Shown one piece after another: positions 1 through 8,154 of a DNA stretch of 64,000 bases (its first letter is position 1; the number at the start of each line of letters is the position of its first letter). The notes below the pieces were generated by a model. The model searched no databases. It was not told the DNA's origin and was given only the letters and a program-made list of their open reading frames with translations. The position numbers were made by a program, and so were the translations under genes. The DNA is from MED660 sp002691025 (GTDB lineage: Bacteria; Myxococcota_A; UBA9160; UBA4427), in contig NHDZ02000112.1 in the NCBI GenBank assembly GCA_002170485.2, positions 1-64,000 on the forward strand, read 5' to 3'.

Positions 1-99
1 GTCTCCGGGTCTGGCTTCGAATTCGACTCCGCATGCGGTCAAGAAGTAGAGCCCCAACAAGGGGATGAGGACAGGAAGACGTTCGATGAGCTTTTTCAT
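1..99 (-). CDS. lipoprotein, N-terminal part (runs off left edge)
   Basis: Only the first 33 codons are in the window. They read as a bacterial lipoprotein signal: MKKLIERL, a hydrophobic stretch, then the lipobox-like LTACG with the acylated Cys predicted at residue 24. A GGAG ribosome-binding site lies about 7 bases upstream of the ATG at 99. The mature protein cannot be identified from the few residues available. It is divergent from the amidase that follows, with about 210 bases between the two starts. Confidence 0.7.
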   Translation of the reverse strand, partial: MKKLIERLPVLIPLLGLYFLTACGVEFEARPGD

Positions 100-312
100 T
101 TTCAATCTCCGGTTTTGTCTCCCGGAACTCGATCTCAAGCGGTTCTTCCTACCTGAGCTACCCCTCAAAGGTCGATTTCGAGCTCCCGGAACCTGTTTTT
201 GTCGATCAAATGTGTAGTCGCCGCCCTGGGTGAAATCGGATCACGAAAGAGCCTTGTTTTCAGGTAGGCCGGAATTCGCGATTTGGGTGGCCTTTGGATA
301 CCGTGGGTCGAT

Positions 313-1749
313 ATGACGGATCACAGTTACAGCACGGCGCGAGAGACAGCCTCGCTGATTGCCTCGGGGAAGGTTTCGAGCCGCGAACTGCTGGAGGCGG
401 CTCTGGCCCGGGTGGATCTTCTGGACGGTCCGGTGAACGCCGTGGTGGCTCTCGATGCCGAGCGAGCTTTGAAGGCGGCCGATGTGGCGGATCAGGCCGT
501 GGCGCGCGGGGACGAACTCGGGCCTCTGCACGGAGTGCCCATCACGATCAAGGACAGTTTCCAGACAGAAGGCCTCGTGACGACCTCAGGCGCGCCGGAG
601 CTGAGGGACTTTGTTCCGGAGCGGGACGCTGACCCGGTGGCTCGCTACAAAGCGGCGGGTGCCATCGTCTATGGAAAGACCAACCTGCCCATCTGGGCGG
701 CTGATATCCAGTCCTACAACAAGGTGTACGGGACCACGTCGAACCCCTTTGACACGGACTGCACGCCCGGTGGCTCTTCTGGGGGGTCGGCCGCGGCTCT
801 GGCGGCCGGTTATACCCCGCTTGAGTTGGGTTCGGATATCGCGGGCTCGATTCGGATTCCCTGTCACTGGTCGGGCGTGTGTGGTCACAAACCGAGCTAT
901 GGGATCGTTTCGTCGCTCGGGCAGATTCCGGGGATGCCGGGCACGCTGAGCCAGGCCGATATTGCTGTAGCGGGCCCCATGGCGAGAGACGTGGATGATC
1001 TGGAGATGGCTCTCGACATTCTCGCTGGCCCCGATGAGTGGAATCGAAAGGCATACTCCCTTTCGCTGCCTCCGGCGAGACATCAGGAGATCAGCGACTT
1101 CCGGGTGGCCGTGTGGATCGATGAAGAGACGGCCCCTGTGAGTGCGGCCTACCGCGCGCTCCTGTTGAAGGCGGCGGCCACGTTCGAAGAAGCAGGAGCC
1201 CAGGTCGATTATGAGGCTCGACCTGATTTTGCCTTTGAGAAGGCCGCGGATACGTTCACGCACCTTCTCTCAGCGGCTGAAGCGGGCACATGGACACTGG
1301 CAGAAATCGAAGAGCAGGCGGCGAGAGGGGAAAAGCCACAGGGCGAGTTTGGAATCTGGCACGCTTCCATGCGCCATCGCGAATGGTTGAGTTGGCATGA
1401 AAGACGACTTCAGCAGAGACGTCGATGGCAGGAATTCTTCCATCGCTTTGATTTGATTCTGCTGCCTGTGACTCTGACCGACGCCATTCGTCACGACCAC
1501 TCGACTCCTTTTACGTCCAGGGAAATCGAGGTGGATGGGCAGTCACGTCTTTATTCGGATCAATTCAAGTGGATGGGACTCACAGGCGTTTCGTGGCTGC
1601 CCGCCACTGTAGTTCCCATCGGGCAGATCGGAGCAAAGCCGGTGGGCGTACAATTGGCGGGACCGTTCCTGGAAGATCGGACGACTCTGGCGGCGGGACG
1701 GTTCGTGCAGGATTCTCTTGGAGGCTTCCAGAGGCCCGAAGGATACTGA
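313..1749 (+). CDS. amidase signature family hydrolase
   Basis: This is a 478-residue enzyme of the amidase signature family, which hydrolyses C-N bonds of carboxamides with a Ser-cisSer-Lys triad. The triad is visible as Lys80 (GVPITIKDS), cis-Ser155 in the Gly/Ser-rich GGSSGGSAAA segment and nucleophile Ser179 in DIAGSIRIP. The ATG at 313 is preferred because the family N-terminus (a helix leading to VSSRELLEAALAR) starts just after it; a TTG at 283 would add ten unlikely residues. There is no signal peptide, so it is cytoplasmic. The substrate is not readable. It is a single gene and differs clearly from the second amidase at about 32 kb. GatA is unlikely because no gatB or gatC is nearby. 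Confidence 0.9.
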   Translation: MTDHSYSTARETASLIASGKVSSRELLEAALARVDLLDGPVNAVVALDAERALKAADVADQAVARGDELGPLHGVPITIKDSFQTEGLVTTSGAPELRDFVPERDADPVARYKAAGAIVYGKTNLPIWAADIQSYNKVYGTTSNPFDTDCTPGGSSGGSAAALAAGYTPLELGSDIAGSIRIPCHWSGVCGHKPSYGIVSSLGQIPGMPGTLSQADIAVAGPMARDVDDLEMALDILAGPDEWNRKAYSLSLPPARHQEISDFRVAVWIDEETAPVSAAYRALLLKAAATFEEAGAQVDYEARPDFAFEKAADTFTHLLSAAEAGTWTLAEIEEQAARGEKPQGEFGIWHASMRHREWLSWHERRLQQRRRWQEFFHRFDLILLPVTLTDAIRHDHSTPFTSREIEVDGQSRLYSDQFKWMGLTGVSWLPATVVPIGQIGAKPVGVQLAGPFLEDRTTLAAGRFVQDSLGGFQRPEGY

Positions 1750-1794
1750 TCCGGCTCGTTATGAAGCGATGTTGCTCCCGCGCGGATCGGCTAT

Positions 1795-1995
1795 TCAAGT
1801 ATGGCTTTGGCAGTTGTAGATCAAGACCATGATGTTCTCGCTGAAGTTCTCATGCTCCGGGCACGCGCTTCCACCCGGTTCTTTTTCGCACTGCACCCGC
1901 ATCCATTCTTCCGATGATTCCTTGCATTCTGTGACGTCGGCCGGGCAGCTGACCATGATGGGCAGGAAAGTCAGTGCGATCAATAGAGGCTTCAT
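1795..1995 (-). CDS. small Cys-rich lipoprotein, unknown function
   Basis: This is a 66-residue open frame. It begins with MKPLLIALTFLPIMVSC, a short signal peptide whose lipobox ends at Cys17. The remaining 50 residues contain four more Cys (24, 36, 45, 62) and many Glu, so disulfides in the envelope are likely. A purine-rich GGGA sits about 5 bases ahead of the ATG at 1995. It lies between the amidase and the CotH gene and points away from the latter. I do not recognise a family. The reading as a gene rests on the well-formed lipoprotein signal and the ribosome-binding site. Confidence 0.6.
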   Translation of the reverse strand: MKPLLIALTFLPIMVSCPADVTECKESSEEWMRVQCEKEPGGSACPEHENFSENIMVLIYNCQSHT

Positions 1996-2122
1996 GGATT
2001 CCCTTTTTCCTGGGGCATTTTCCGCCCTTTTCTTTTCTCGACGCGGGTGTGAATTCCTGAATCGCACCGTGGGCATTGGGCGATAAGCCCCGATGATACT
2101 GAGAGATCGTATCTTTCTCCTA

Positions 2123-2128
2123 TATAAT
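2123..2128 (+). promoter_or_regulatory. perfect -10 box (TATAAT) abutting the CotH start codon
   Basis: TATAAT occupies positions -12 to -7 relative to the ATG at 2135, so transcription would begin at or next to the start codon. No convincing -35 hexamer is seen 17 bases upstream, and no Shine-Dalgarno fits between box and ATG. If used, the CotH mRNA would be leaderless. An in-frame ATG at 2093 lies upstream of the box and would give a protein with 14 extra residues. Confidence 0.45.
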
Positions 2129-2134
2129 GTCGCG

Positions 2135-4114
2135 ATGGTTGAAATTAATCTGTGGTACCGGGTCTTTGTGCTGTCAGCTCTTGTTGTTGCCTGTGGTGTC
2201 CTGGGCGTCGGTTGCGGCAACAGTGATGATCCGCCGTCGCCTCCGACTCTGGAGATTGCGGAGGGACCGGTGGATAGCCCGGAGCCGCTTGGGTCTGCGG
2301 CCGAGGTCGACCTGACGGTGTCCGTCACCAGTTCGAAGGCGGGCGATTTGACGTACGCGTGGTCGAGCGATTGTTCTTCGCTTCCCAGCAACGGCACCTT
2401 CAGCGATGCGGCATCTCAATCTCCTGTGTGGACGGCGCCGGAAAATATTTCAGGTGAAACCCAGCTCTGTACCGTGAGTGTACGAGTCAGCAATGGGGAT
2501 GATCTGGAAGCGACGAGTACGTCTACCCAGAGCGTGGCTTCTGTTCCCCACACCCTGACTTTTACGGACGGCCCGGTGGACAGTCCTGAGCCTCTGGCCT
2601 CTTCGGGTGACATGGCTCTTAGTGTGTCGGCGACCGATTCATGGGGGCGTACCCTGAGTTATCTCTGGTCGAGTGAATGTCCTGCGCTGCCTGCCAACGG
2701 CACATTCAGCGACGAGACATCTTCCTCGCCCATATGGACGGCCCCCGAGAATCTTTCCGGTGAGGACGAGGTGTGTACGATCCAGATCCAGGTCAGCGAT
2801 GGCGAGGGGCTTGAGGAAACGAACTCATCGACCCACGTGGTGGCGGTCGCACCCATCATTCCCGAGCCGGCTGATGAGATTGCATTCATGTACAACGACC
2901 CGGTGGTCCGGACCATCGAACTCGAGATGACGCCCGAGCGCCTGGCTTTCCTGGATGCGCAACCGGCGGCCGAAGAGTATGTGGAAGGTTCCATCATCAT
3001 CGACGGTGTCCGGTATGACGGGGTGGGGATCCGGTACAAAGGCTCGGTGGGGGCCTTTGCTTTCTGTACCGACAGTCTGAACCCCCTGGATCCAAGTGGC
3101 GCCAAGACGTGTCCCAAGCTTTCCATGAAGGTCAAGTTCAATGAATTTGAACCGGGTCAGCGCTTCTATGGAGTGAAGCGTCTGCAGTTTCATGCCATGA
3201 ATATGGACCCGGGGATGCTGGTGGAACGGATGTCATACAAGCTCTTCCGCGAGATGGGCGTTGTGGCGCCTCGGACCGCCTATATCCGACTGGTGATCAA
3301 TGGTGAATTCGTCGGGATTCATCTCCTTGTGGAGCAAATCGATGGCCAATTGGTTCGCTCCCGTTTTTCAGAAGGCGGCAAAGGGAACCTCTACAAGGAG
3401 GCCTGGCCCATCACGGATTCGGCTGACTTCTACCTGGCTTCCCTGCGCACGAATCGGGATGAAGACCCCTCTGCGGAAAGAATGGTGGGTTTCTATCAGG
3501 ACCTCGAGGCCGATGCTGACAGCGCGATTCTGAAATGGCTCGATATCGACTACACGATGGCCTACTTCGCCGTCGACCGAGCCATCAAGCACGATGATGG
3601 TGTTCAGCACTTCTACTGTTACGGCGGAAGTGCCGAGCTTTGTCGGAACCACAACTTTTTCTGGTACGAAGAAGAAGAAGCAGATCGTCACTGGTTGATT
3701 CCCTGGGATATGGACAATGCAGCCTTCGGGAATCTCTTCAACTTTGTAGCGGTACCCGGCGACTGGCGCGATGAGAACCCGAGTTGCGTTCCCGAGGCAG
3801 GCTTGATCCCGTTCCTGCCGCCTGCCATCAGTCCGGCTTGCGATCCTCTCATCCATGCGTTGGCTGGCTATCCGGATCTGTACCGGGAAAAACAGCAGGA
3901 GTTGTTGGATGGGTACTTCTCCCAGGCCGTGGTGGAGTCATGGGTGGACGAATGGGCCGATCTGATTCGCGCTGAAGTCGCATCGGCTCATGCGTATGAA
4001 GCGGTTCATGTGGCGCCGGCACAATGGGAAGCACAAATCGCGGACTTCAAGCTCTCCCTTTCGAGAGCGAGAGAGGCTCTGGCTGGCGATATCGCGGGGT
4101 CCCAGCCCGAGTAG
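2135..4114 (+). CDS. CotH kinase family lipoprotein with two N-terminal repeats
   Basis: This is a 659-residue exported protein. Residues 1-27 form a signal peptide with lipobox-like endings at Cys20 and Cys27. Two homologous modules follow (about 38-135 and 138-236). Each carries GPVDSPEPL, a W-S-S-(D/E)-C segment, NGTFSD, WTAPEN(I/L)SGE and a second Cys, and looks like an Ig-like extracellular repeat with one disulfide. From about 258 onward is a CotH-type kinase domain, with GVGIRYKGS, the segment GEFVGIHLLVEQID and a late PWDMDNAAFG motif. Spore-coat CotH proteins phosphorylate Ser on partner proteins with ATP; a surface or periplasmic target here is inference. It stands upstream of VTC and DUF4956 genes, a pairing seen in other bacteria. 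The start at 2135 is chosen for the signal peptide; an ATG at 2093 also exists. Confidence 0.88.
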   Translation: MVEINLWYRVFVLSALVVACGVLGVGCGNSDDPPSPPTLEIAEGPVDSPEPLGSAAEVDLTVSVTSSKAGDLTYAWSSDCSSLPSNGTFSDAASQSPVWTAPENISGETQLCTVSVRVSNGDDLEATSTSTQSVASVPHTLTFTDGPVDSPEPLASSGDMALSVSATDSWGRTLSYLWSSECPALPANGTFSDETSSSPIWTAPENLSGEDEVCTIQIQVSDGEGLEETNSSTHVVAVAPIIPEPADEIAFMYNDPVVRTIELEMTPERLAFLDAQPAAEEYVEGSIIIDGVRYDGVGIRYKGSVGAFAFCTDSLNPLDPSGAKTCPKLSMKVKFNEFEPGQRFYGVKRLQFHAMNMDPGMLVERMSYKLFREMGVVAPRTAYIRLVINGEFVGIHLLVEQIDGQLVRSRFSEGGKGNLYKEAWPITDSADFYLASLRTNRDEDPSAERMVGFYQDLEADADSAILKWLDIDYTMAYFAVDRAIKHDDGVQHFYCYGGSAELCRNHNFFWYEEEEADRHWLIPWDMDNAAFGNLFNFVAVPGDWRDENPSCVPEAGLIPFLPPAISPACDPLIHALAGYPDLYREKQQELLDGYFSQAVVESWVDEWADLIRAEVASAHAYEAVHVAPAQWEAQIADFKLSLSRAREALAGDIAGSQPE

Positions 4115-4184
4115 GCTGCGGTGTGAGCCGACTTACGCAGGGCGGGGTGGCTTTTCCCCGGTTTCAGCCGCGTTGCTTTTTGAT

Positions 4185-4220
4185 GGCATTTCAGTGAAAA
4201 TGTGCACAAGGCATTTCACC
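4185..4220 (+). repeat. short direct and inverted repeats in the CotH-VTC gap
   Basis: The 230-base gap holds GGCATTTCA twice (4185-4193 and 4210-4218). Between them TGAAAATG is nearly the inverse complement of CATTTCA, so a small stem-loop can form ahead of the VTC start at 4345. It could be a 5' leader structure, an operator or a weak attenuator. No T-tract follows it, so an intrinsic terminator is not supported. Confidence 0.3.
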
Positions 4221-4344
4221 TGGATCGTTGGAGAAAGAGCTGATTTTCCAGGTCACGCGATGACAGCGGGCTGGGGTGGGTTGTTCAGGCAATGGACTGG
4301 TAGGAAGGAACATGGGGGCGTGAGGCCCATGTCGTGAGCGGGTC

Positions 4345-5142
4345 ATGGCGGTTTTTGAAAGTAGATTCGAGCGCCTTGAGTGCAAATACCTGATTGACGA
4401 GCGCAAGGTAGATCAGGTGCGCCGGGACCTGGCCCCCTACTGCCACCCGGATCCGTACAATGTCCCGTACACGGGATTAGGAGCCATTTCCGGTTACCCT
4501 GTTTCGTCGCTGTATCTCGACAGCCCCGGACTGGCTTTTCATGAGGCCAAACAACGGGGCGATCCGGACCGCCAGAAACTTCGTATTCGAAGCTATGAGA
4601 AGTCCGACTTCGCCGTCCTTGAAATGAAGAAGCGGATTTCCGATGTGGTCGAAAAGGAACGCGCTCGCATTGATCGAGGTCCTGTACGCGATATCGCCCT
4701 GGGGCGCGTCGCTCCGCTTGAGGCAGACCCCGAAACCCGTCTCTTCCTCAGTCGATACGCGCGCCTGGCGAATCGCTACTGCGTTCAGCCCAGTCTTCAA
4801 CTTCGGTATCACCGTGAAGCCTATTTGAGTTCCGTGGATCAGTACGCACGAGTCACTTTTGATCGGCAGATCATGGCGCACCGAACAGGGGACTGGTCGC
4901 TTGAGCCCGATACGGATCACTGGTGCTTTTATGATGACTGGTGGGGACCTGAGTTCTCAGGGAGACCCGTCCTGCTTGAACTCAAGTGTCATGCCAAGAT
5001 GCCCGGCTGGATGGTGGAGTTGGCCAGGAAGAACGGTTTGGAGCGAGTCTCGTTTTCGAAGTATTCGGTGGGCATCTACATCACGGGCCGACGCATGGGN
5101 CAGGATCTGATGAGAAGAAGGTCAGCAAAGGCGATGCGATGA
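4345..5142 (+). CDS. VTC-domain polyphosphate polymerase-like protein
   Basis: This 265-residue protein has the tunnel-fold VTC catalytic domain that in yeast Vtc4 makes polyphosphate from ATP. The charged residues lining the tunnel are recognisable: Lys14 in LECKYLID, Arg80 and Arg82 in QKLRIRSYEK, Glu93 and Lys95 in VLEMKKR, Arg154 in LQLRYHRE, Glu212 and Lys214 in VLLELKCH, and Lys239 in VSFSKYSVG. The full active-site set argues for real polymerase activity. The C-terminus (RRMGQDLMRRR) is basic, and one codon contains an n. There is no signal peptide, so the protein acts on the cytoplasmic side. Its stop overlaps the next start in an ATGA, indicating translational coupling with the DUF4956 membrane protein. 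Confidence 0.88.
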   Translation: MAVFESRFERLECKYLIDERKVDQVRRDLAPYCHPDPYNVPYTGLGAISGYPVSSLYLDSPGLAFHEAKQRGDPDRQKLRIRSYEKSDFAVLEMKKRISDVVEKERARIDRGPVRDIALGRVAPLEADPETRLFLSRYARLANRYCVQPSLQLRYHREAYLSSVDQYARVTFDRQIMAHRTGDWSLEPDTDHWCFYDDWWGPEFSGRPVLLELKCHAKMPGWMVELARKNGLERVSFSKYSVGIYITGRRMXQDLMRRRSAKAMR

Positions 5143-5831
5143 ATTTTGAAGAGTGGAGCGTNGAACTGGAGCGGGTGGCTTCCACGGGTGTCTGGGTAGC
5201 GCCTTTGACCGCACTGGTGGCCGCCTTCGTGTTCGGTCAAGTGGTTGCCTGGACGTATGAACGCACATACCGGGGGCTGAGCTATTCACGGGGNTTCAGN
5301 CACACATTGGTNCTNGTCTGCATNAGCGCTTCGATCCTGGTTCTCGCCATGCAGCACTCGTTGATCGCGGGTCTTGGCCTTTTCGGCATCCTCTCCATGA
5401 TCCGATTCAGGACGGATCTCAAGACGGCACGTGATCTCGTCTTNGTGATGGGTGCGGCCTGTCTGGGTGTGACATGTGGAGTCGGNGCGGTACTGGAAGC
5501 CACCNTGGGTTCGGCCGCATTTTGCGGAGTAGCCTTGTATCTGCATACGGGTCCTTTCGGTGCGCGCAGTCGATTTGATGGAGTCCTTCGTTTTGACCTG
5601 CCTGTGCGATCCGATACGGATCCGATTCTTTCCCAGCTCATGCAGAAGTACTGTCGACGCCTTGATCTCCTGAGCACGACGACAATCGGCGATGGCAGCC
5701 TGCGCGAGCACGTGTACCAGGTGAAGTTTTTTCGAGATGAAGATCGCACCGATCTGGTCGAAGCCCTGACTTCCGAGCTCAACGTCCAGGGGGCACGGTT
5801 GATGCTTGAAGACGGAGCGACGGAATATTGA
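5139..5831 (+). CDS. DUF4956 family integral membrane protein
   Basis: This 230-residue protein has three or four predicted membrane segments (about 20-42, 52-88 and 103-132). The conserved stretch GLFGILSMIRFRTDLKTARD that marks the DUF4956 family follows the second hydrophobic region. The C-terminal 95 residues are soluble and mixed charge. The ATG at 5139 lies within the stop of the VTC gene (4-base overlap). DUF4956 genes commonly accompany VTC-domain genes, which suggests a membrane partner or channel for the polymerase or its product; that is inference. Several codons contain n, mostly at third positions, so the frame is not in doubt. Confidence 0.85.
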   Translation: MNFEEWSXELERVASTGVWVAPLTALVAAFVFGQVVAWTYERTYRGLSYSRXFXHTLXXVCXSASILVLAMQHSLIAGLGLFGILSMIRFRTDLKTARDLVXVMGAACLGVTCGVXAVLEATXGSAAFCGVALYLHTGPFGARSRFDGVLRFDLPVRSDTDPILSQLMQKYCRRLDLLSTTTIGDGSLREHVYQVKFFRDEDRTDLVEALTSELNVQGARLMLEDGATEY

Positions 5832-5892
5832 ATCGGAGAGGCGAGATGGATCGGGATCTTCTTGATCTCACAGGAAGCGAGGCATCGAACAG

Positions 5893-6780
5893 ATGAGTGG
5901 ATCCACGACATCCTCGTGGCGCCGGGGACAGAGGGCTTTGGATCGAGTGTCCGAGGCCATCGGAGCGCAGCCTCTGGGTGTCCTTGTTTTTTTCGCGAGC
6001 ATCCTCTTGCTTGCCTATCTCCAAGCCGATCTGGGAGGGTCGATCCGAGCCCAAGCGGTGGCGAGCGCTCCTCAGGTGGATCATCCGGCTCGCGTTTCCT
6101 CTTTTGTGACATCCGTCTATGTGAAGCCTGGCGATATCGTGGAGCCGGGATCGCCTCTGGTGGAACTCTCGCCGCATTTCATCGANCGNGAANTGGCGAG
6201 NNTCGATACAGAGATTGAAAAGCTGATCCGTGAGTCCCAGCTCGCCCAGGCTCGGCTGATCGTGGAAGANCAGCGTTGGCTGAACCCGGATCTTCGTATG
6301 GCTCCNGACAGGCCCTCTCTGGAGCGGCCCATGGAAGCCATGTATACCCAGGAGTTGGCNGTGNTGCAGACCCGGCGCAGGCAACTTCTTTCTGACCGCG
6401 ACAGCCTTACGGTGCAGGCCACCGAGGAGGGCAGGGTGGTCGAGGTNGCCTTGTTGGGGAGTTCGGTTGCGGCCGGCGGTTCCGTTGCTTCGGTGAGTCC
6501 TCGGTACGCGAGAGAAATCGTGGCTTATGTTCCCGCCGAGACCGAGCCGGATACGATTGCGGTAGGCAGTCTTGTTCGNATTGCTCGGACCGGGCAGACC
6601 TGCGATGGCGAAGCGGCTGTTCTGCGCCGGGGAGGCGTTGTACTTGAAGCGCCTGGGCAGTTGCGGGGACTCCTGAGTCTTCCGGTGTATGGCATGCCAG
6701 TCTATATCTCTATTCCGGAACACTGCNGGCTGGGCGTGGGNCAGTTGCTGACCGTCGAATTCGCCCGTGCTGTGATGTAG
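5893..6780 (+). CDS. HlyD-type periplasmic adaptor (membrane fusion protein)
   Basis: This 295-residue protein has one N-terminal membrane segment (about 27-46), then a lipoyl-like half motif (SVYVKPGDIVEPGSPLVELS). A short helical hairpin rich in Glu, Gln and Arg follows (about 103-165), then the second lipoyl half (LTVQATEEGRVVE) and a beta-barrel C-terminus. That is the layout of adaptors that link an inner-membrane pump to a TolC channel. The hairpin is short for the family. No ABC, MFS or RND pump gene is next to it. It sits 61 bases after DUF4956 and only a few bases before the TolC-like gene. This suggests the pump role belongs to DUF4956/VTC or lies elsewhere. It contains several n bases. 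Confidence 0.75.
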   Translation: MSGSTTSSWRRGQRALDRVSEAIGAQPLGVLVFFASILLLAYLQADLGGSIRAQAVASAPQVDHPARVSSFVTSVYVKPGDIVEPGSPLVELSPHFIXXEXAXXDTEIEKLIRESQLAQARLIVEXQRWLNPDLRMAXDRPSLERPMEAMYTQELXVXQTRRRQLLSDRDSLTVQATEEGRVVEXALLGSSVAAGGSVASVSPRYAREIVAYVPAETEPDTIAVGSLVXIARTGQTCDGEAAVLRRGGVVLEAPGQLRGLLSLPVYGMPVYISIPEHCXLGVXQLLTVEFARAVM

Positions 6781-6867
6781 CCGATGGTGCATCGCGGTTT
6801 TCAAGCGCATCGGGCGAGCAGGCGGGCGGGCANAGTCCGGGAAACCCGTTTGTCTGATGATGGATGG

Positions 6868-8154
6868 ATGAGCGTCTGGGTCGGCCTGATCATCTTGGNC
6901 ATGACATNCGCTTGCGCGAGCCCTCCTCCTCCCAGCGAGGAGTTGAATGAGCGGATCGAGAANGCCGAGCGTGGGTTGGAGGATGATCCGCGGCTGCGTG
7001 CTCGTCGAGCGGCCATCGAAGCNGCTCGNGCNCGAGAGANGGACCGCCAGGTCGTGGAAGAGGTNGANCTNCGNGTCGGCGACAACTATGTGAATGAACA
7101 CCACATCCGCGTGATGGCTCGGGTCCCGTTGAAGAGACCCGCGGAGCTGGCGGCTCAGAAGCGCGTATACCGCGCTGAGACCGAGATGGCGGTGGCGAGA
7201 CTGGAGGAGACCTCTCTTGAGCGTAGGGCGGAGCTCTGTTTTCCTTCTGTGGAAGCCCTCGCTCATGAGCAACGTTTGATGATCTATTCCGACTATGCGA
7301 AGCGCCAGCAGGAGTTGATTGAGTGGAACTCGGATAGGCAGCGCTCGGGACTGGTCAGTGNAATTGAAGGAACGCGTTTTGATCTGGAAAGTCGGATCAA
7401 GCTGACGACCCAGGAGCCGCTCNCNCTTGCNTTTCCTCCNCTNATCGTNTCNGCNTTGCCNGAGGTCGATNCNTCTNCGNTTCCNTTGGATATGGACCGG
7501 GCTCTGCTGCGNGAAATNCTTTCAAGTCACTCCCCTTCGGTGTCCCTTCGCCGCGCCAATGCCGAGCGTTATCGGGCCTTGATGGAGCGNGCNCGAATCC
7601 GGACNCAGCCCTGGATCAAGTTCGTCGATATCACATACGATCATGATACGACGACTCCTGCACGCAACGGAGGNGGNGGNAAGGTGGCGTTCCAGATTCC
7701 TCTAGGTGGGAAGTCCTATGCGGATGTGGGACGGTACGCGGCTCTGGCCCGCGAGCAGAAAGATGAGGCCGAAGGTCAAATCGAAGAGCGCCTGGAAGAG
7801 AGCTTGCGGGCTCTGAACGAGATCAATAATTTCGAGTTACGGAGCGAGCGCTGGCGGGAACTCTCTGCTCTGGCTGTACGCGCTGAGGAAGTGGCGGATC
7901 GTTGGTGGCGGCAGAGACTGGCCAGCCCCGAAGACGTGGCGAATCTTTTCGATGAGGCCTTTGCGGCCAGAGCCGCCGTGGTCGACATGCGNGAAAGNGC
8001 GGGNCTGGCNGGNTGTACGGTNCTGGTCGTGACGGGGATTCCAGTCGAGGACTGGCCGCGAGGGACNGGGCTTTCGGCCTCACAAGGGGCCGACCTCTCC
8101 ACTCCCGCTTTATCGCCAGCCCTGGACCGTAGCCGTCAGAGCCTCTCGGAGTAG
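6868..8154 (+). CDS. TolC-like outer-membrane factor, lipoprotein type
   Basis: From the ATG at 6868 the product has a lipoprotein signal (MSVWVGLII, then an ACAS lipobox near residue 17). Long alpha-helical, Glu/Arg/Ala-rich stretches follow: one around 45-150, a second hairpin later (QKDEAEGQIEERLEESLRAL), separated by segments with beta character (GGKVAFQIPLGG). This matches the two-repeat organisation of outer-membrane efflux proteins. An in-frame ATG at 6784, three bases after the adaptor stop, would add 28 residues before the signal; coupling favours it, the signal peptide favours 6868. The gene is rich in n bases, nearly all at silent positions. Together with the adaptor it forms an export conduit. 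Confidence 0.62.
   Translation: MSVWVGLIILXMTXACASPPPPSEELNERIEXAERGLEDDPRLRARRAAIEXAXXREXDRQVVEEXXXXVGDNYVNEHHIRVMARVPLKRPAELAAQKRVYRAETEMAVARLEETSLERRAELCFPSVEALAHEQRLMIYSDYAKRQQELIEWNSDRQRSGLVSXIEGTRFDLESRIKLTTQEPLXLXFPXXIXXXLXEVDXSXXXLDMDRALLXEXLSSHSPSVSLRRANAERYRALMEXXRIRXQPWIKFVDITYDHDTTTPARNGXXXKVAFQIPLGGKSYADVGRYAALAREQKDEAEGQIEERLEESLRALNEINNFELRSERWRELSALAVRAEEVADRWWRQRLASPEDVANLFDEAFAARAAVVDMXEXAXLXXCTXLVVTGIPVEDWPRGXGLSASQGADLSTPALSPALDRSRQSLSE

Noticed and set aside
15..40. tRNA-like TTCGAATTC near the left edge
   Set aside because: It is within the lipoprotein coding frame, and no cloverleaf can be drawn around it.
548..1054. Long minus-strand frames inside the first amidase gene
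   Set aside because: They are shadows of a GC-rich gene: low-complexity Arg/Pro/Ser translations with no domain or ribosome-binding site.
313..1749. GatA of the Glu-tRNA(Gln) amidotransferase
   Set aside because: No gatB or gatC nearby, and the sequence shows general amidase features.
5779..7272. 497-residue minus-strand frame across the HlyD/TolC genes
   Set aside because: Arg/His-rich antisense translation. The n bases sit at silent positions of the plus-strand frames, which supports those instead.
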